Source: Acholoe squamosa | Lineage: Eukaryota; Annelida; Polychaeta; Phyllodocida; Polynoidae | Length of the DNA: 64,000 bases | Direction of reading: 5' to 3' | NCBI GenBank assembly: GCA_949317995.1 | Contig: OX439048.1 | Span: forward strand, 26,541,495 to 26,605,494 | Shown: one piece after another, positions 60,901 to 64,000 of the stretch | Layout: each line of letters starts with the position of its first letter | Numbering within the stretch: position 1 is the first letter of the stretch | Notes under the pieces: generated by a model | Seen by the model: only the letters and a program-made list of their open reading frames with translations | Database searches by the model: none | What the model was told of the DNA's origin: nothing | Position numbers and translations under genes: made by a program

Positions 60901-63900
60901 TTTCACAGCCACATGCCATTAAATTGCATTGATTAAGAAACGTGCTACCGGTAGTTCAAGTTGAAAAGCACAAAAGATAAAATGGCATAACTTGTCTGAA
61001 TATTAGATATACCACATTAGTGGAGGGTGATTGCAGTAAAGAGTAATACATGACTTCTGGAAGGTTGTCCCATATTCAGTGGTCAATGTGAAATTAAGTC
61101 ACACAGAAAACATCCCACTTTCAGCACTTAAATGATTTTCTGCCTTGTCATCACTTTTACTGACACATCGTGTCAGTCTCATTAGTATGATGCAGCACAA
61201 TTAACCAAGTCCTATTGATTCCTCTTTCCCATTGATTTAATGAGAAAATTAGCTTCTGTTTTTGAGCCAGATACTTTTTCTTGTTTCATGAGGGGTGGGG
61301 ATGGGATGGGATAATGTCAGTACCCATAAATTGTGTTGTCACTTAATTTCCATCAAGAAGACAGAGGATGAATTGACTAAGGTTAATGAGTCCCAGGCTT
61401 GACAGGGGCTTGTCAATTTACTTTAGGCTGATCTTTAAGAGGGATGACTACATTTATATGCATTGGTCTTTTTACGTATTCTTCTGGAATAATAGGAATT
61501 GACATAGTTGATGGGAAAGCTGATGGGTATAAGGAGATATTGTTGAGCCTACAGCATAAGGCACCTCTTCCAGAAAATAAATAAAAAAAAAATTTAACTG
61601 ATCCACCTAAGCCCTTCTAGTAGTCAGATTTATTTAGAGTAGTCCTCATTTCAAAGGCCAAAGGTAGATTTCATCCCCTCTTCTACCATCAATTTTACAA
61701 ACCCCTACCCCTCCTCAAACCCACACACCTACTCTCCACCTTCACTTAGTGCCTGACACAGGTAGACGTAATACAGCCCAACTTGGTACCTGGATCCTCC
61801 CCTACCTTAACAAGCTCCATGTAATTGAAGTCCTCCCATTCCATTTTAAGCCTTATACCTATAATTGTGAAGCTGCACCTGTATTATCAAGTCCCAATCC
61901 AAACCTGCAGTCACAGAGGCCTCTAAGGGGGTGTGCCTTTGTTATAGGGGCTCAGTGACACCCCCTGTCAAACCCTTTACCTCTAGTATATCTCTGCAAT
62001 ACCATTCCCTAACTCTAACCCTTAACCCTCACCCCCACCTTTGTCACCCAATCCCCCATCACTCCCCCATTATACCCTTCAGACACCGCGTTTGTCAACG
62101 CTGCAAAAGGCAGAAGATTGTGGCTTTATCTAGGGTCGAGTACCCCCCCCCCCGCCACACACACACACACTTGACCACTGGCCATGCCATTGTGGTTCTA
62201 ATTTTGTGGAGGACCCTGTCTTTGATCAACATGTATTTTTGGATGTCCTAAGGGGATACAGAGAGAACATTCAATTTATTTCGTATTCACTCGAGGCAAA
62301 ATGTTCACTCGTTGGATTTCTATGGCCAGTTCACCATTGATACCAGGTGACTGCATGGGTGCCCGCCTCCCATTTGTCAACTCTATGCTTTCGGACCAAA
62401 AGGTCTATTTGGCTGGGAGCTGTGAGCTTTTATTTATTAGATTCATCTTCATATCCAGCTTCTCTTTAATTGCCTAATTGCATTTTCCACGTTCTCTCCT
62501 TAAGTAACCTCAGTGTGAATGGACTGCCCGGGTGGTCAACTCTTGGACTAGGGGGAGTTCTAATAATGGTTAAATAAATGGCAGACAATTTGTGCATGGG
62601 AAAAAATTATACAGTGCCACTATGGGCAAAATAATCCATATATTAGAATGGCCGATGTATAAAGGTGGACCCCGGGAGGTGGAGTTAAAGGGAGGGATGA
62701 AAGGGTAATTTGATTGACTGTAAAATCATTGTACATTAATCATATTTTATAGAATAATATAGACATGTCAGCTTATTCCAATGCTGTAGAATCAACTTGA
62801 AATCCTGACTGTCCTGACTTAAGATACTCTTGCCTTGAGAGAAAGAAGGAGCACTTACAGCTATACCCTCCCTCCTCCCCACCTATTGCTGTTCGTTATC
62901 TGGAGGTGATAACAAACACATGACCAGGTGTGCACCGACCAGGTACACATACCTTGTCTTACCACCAAGACACCTGTAGGACCACTTGGTATACCGACCC
63001 CTAGTCATTATCCGGACCAGGAAGCATGGCCCTCCCTGATGATAAAGCAAGGGGGAGGTGGGGCACTAGAAGTAGAACAGAAGGCAGGGCCGGTACCAAT
63101 TAAGAAGTTGCTGATCGTTAGAAAAGTATGTTATTTTTAATTCGCCCAAATTAGATTACACCTGGAATATGAAGAACTAGATTGCATAGTGGTATTTGGA
63201 GAATCTCATATTGTTTTATATAACATGGTAAAGTCTGTCTGTAAGGAATCAGCTGAAAATTTCATAAGCAACTGATGGGTTGCGTTGATTATCTGGAAAT
63301 TAACATTGCAGGAAATTGACAGTGTAATGCAGTGTTTAGTGGCATGTAGTTGAGGTGTATATTTACAGTTCTCTTGTCAATTTCTGTAATGTGTGCAAAT
63401 ATACGCCTGAAGAAGATGGTTTAGAGCTGCTCGTATATTCTCCAAACACAGGTGCGGTTCATTACAAGGTGGATATTAGTGCTGGCCCTACACCAACCCT
63501 GCTTGGAGAGTAGGTGCAGGTGGACAGCTCTATCTCTAGGATGTGGCGTTCACGCCCTCCTCCTTACTTCCGGGATGGTGTACAGTGGGATAGCAAATGT
63601 TCACTAAAGAGCAATACTGACATGATATAGTAAGATTTCTTGACTGCCTTTAAAAGAGAGGAAAGAGACAAAAAGCTAATTTGCGGGCTTCAGGTTGAAC
63701 TGAAGTTCAAGTTGAGAATGCAATAGCCTCTCAATAAAATCAAGGATGCCTGATTACCTATAATTATCTATAGTCTAATTGTTTAATATGAATATATAAT
63801 ATAATGGACTACCGAGAGGGTCGGCTCCTTATTGGTAATTTGGGAGTTGCTACGCTGTATAAATAACTAGCCTATTTCTTTTTTCCCTTTCGACTTTAAG

Positions 63901-64000
63901 CACCAGTTTTAAATAAGTGCTCTGGGCAAAATGTAGTCCTATTGAAATACTAAAAGGGCTTAGAATTAGATAAAGAAAATGCCCATGGTACCTATGTATT
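57951..64000. other. Non-coding stretch to the end of the window
   Basis: No recognisable gene. A duplicated ATTGTGTGTGTTTTTT motif lies at 58687-58730, an A-rich tract at 60404-60441, and a poly-C run joined to (CA)n at about 62144-62171. If Sema5 continues to the right, this would be intron; nothing here proves it. Confidence 0.45.

Noticed and set aside
63400-63440. CTGAAGAAG motif reminiscent of a hammerhead strand
   Set aside because: No stem II or GAAA partner at the right distance.

Overview
This is a stretch of animal nuclear genome, apparently from a non-vertebrate bilaterian; the sequence does not let me place it more precisely. It is mostly non-coding, carries canonical GT-AG introns and is rich in short palindromic transposon remnants. 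There is no bacterial operon structure, rRNA, tRNA or CRISPR, and no intact transposase or reverse transcriptase.

The one gene I can identify with confidence is an internal part of a class 5 semaphorin (Sema5) on the plus strand. Fifteen exons between 30435 and 48197 join in one open frame (2238 nt, 745 whole codons). They encode most of the Sema beta-propeller, the PSI knot, three typical thrombospondin type 1 (TSP1) repeats and the divergent fourth module that is characteristic of Sema5. The 5' exon(s) with the start codon and signal peptide, and the 3' exons with the remaining TSP1 repeats, transmembrane segment and cytoplasmic tail, were not found. I number residues from the first complete codon of the first exon found. 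The last exon stays open for 107 codons past its splice donor, which could give a shorter, soluble isoform with a basic, cysteine-rich tail.

Layout: 1-1360 is a 134-bp tandem array. 1.4-30.4 kb is non-coding upstream or first-intron DNA with GC-rich promoter-like islands (ETS sites near 4.6 and 11.9 kb, NRF1/E-box sites near 10.3 kb, regularly spaced CCAAT boxes near 14.8 kb), scattered CTCF-like motifs and many MITE-type elements. 30.4-48.5 kb is the Sema5 exon cluster. 48.5-64 kb is non-coding or unrecognised, with one weak minus-strand candidate coding exon near 53.8 kb and a 30-bp minisatellite near 57.8 kb.

At least three families of short non-autonomous elements recur: TTAA-flanked, piggyBac-like elements with CCCTTT ends and palindromic cores; an element with CACTG-type ends; and about 79-bp foldbacks at 15.6-16.0 kb.
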